DNA of 64,000 nucleotides from Echinometra lucunter (taxonomy: Eukaryota; Echinodermata; Echinoidea; Camarodonta; Echinometridae). The position numbers were made by a program, and so were the translations under genes. Within the stretch, counting starts at the first letter, position 1, and every line of letters starts with the position of its first letter. The stretch lies in assembly GCA_029962745.1 (NCBI GenBank), contig CM057154.1, positions 32,033,134 to 32,097,133 of the forward strand, written 5' to 3'. A model generated the notes under the pieces. That model saw only the letters and a list, made by a program, of their open reading frames with translations. It was not told the origin of the DNA and did no database searches. This document shows, piece after piece, positions 63,541 to 64,000 of the stretch.

Positions 63541-64000
63541 TTTTTCTTCTTCTTTATTCTTGTCCAAAGGTGTTCTGATCTAATCATTTGTTTAATCAAC
63601 AAAGGGCAGTAACATCACTTCTAATTGACCTAATACTTATAATTTGTATTTGTCATATATCCCTACTCATCACACATCTTTCTCTCTGGATTACTATTAT
63701 ATCAATATGCAAAAGTAATATCAGTGGATAAATGGATCTAAACTTACGTTTATAGATGTTCAGATAGATCATGATGTCTAATACTTTTATTGATCTAATA
63801 CTTTTATGAGGAAGAAAAAGCACACTAAAAAGTATGATGAAGATATTCATATTGAAGCCAAATATGTAAAATCAGTGTAAACAGTATTATTTTTCTTCCG
63901 AAGTGATATTTTCTAACTTCAATTTCCCCTCAGAAAATAAGGAAGTACAAATTAGTTTCAAGTGTTTATTTTATTGTATTGTATTTCATTTTATTAGTTG
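63541..64000. other. Right flank, no gene seen
   Basis: AT-rich sequence starting with a T-run. Nothing recognised. Confidence 0.4.

Overview
This is a eukaryotic nuclear window. The content is AT-rich, long-intron animal DNA packed with short inverted-repeat DNA transposons, microsatellites and decayed non-LTR retrotransposons. The repeat families look like those of marine invertebrate deuterostomes; I favour an echinoderm such as a sea urchin, but this rests on general appearance and is not proven. I see no prokaryotic operon, CRISPR array, tRNA or rRNA gene.

One protein-coding gene is clear. It is SPPL3 (signal peptide peptidase-like 3), on the + strand, in eleven coding exons from 10215 to 60623. 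All ten introns have GT-AG ends, every phase is consistent, and the spliced frame is 1170 nt (389 codons plus stop). The protein has the GxGD aspartyl intramembrane protease signatures: YD with Asp207, GLGD with Asp278, and a PAL motif at 347-349. None of the longest open frames in the window reveals this gene as a whole. It has to be assembled from exons of 32 to 200 nt spread over 50 kb. A candidate TATA-like tract, an in-frame upstream stop and a three-codon upstream ORF lie just before the start. An AATAAA lies at 61147, after the stop.

Layout: 1-10 kb is upstream flank, with a tandem-repeat element at the left edge, MITEs, an inverted minisatellite and a frameshifted LINE reverse transcriptase at about 6.1-7.83 kb. 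10.2-60.6 kb is SPPL3; its introns 1-5 (3.7-12.4 kb each) carry most of the repeats, and introns 6-10 are short and nearly repeat-free. 60.6-64 kb is the 3' UTR and flank, ending with a second copy of the edge element in the same orientation.

The repeat landscape is the most unusual part. Three different short families have TTAA at both ends (about 480, 411 and 496 bp; four, two and two copies), as piggyBac-type insertions do. Other MITEs include one with a perfect 8-bp target duplication, one with a perfect 28-bp terminal inverted repeat, a foldback element with 218-bp arms inside intron 2, two pairs of abutting elements, and at least three nested insertions, of which the two clearest can be read by comparing occupied and empty copies. 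Several families carry recognisable transcription-factor sites: CRE palindromes, an NRF-1-like site, and AGGTCA arrays with DR1/DR3 spacing.
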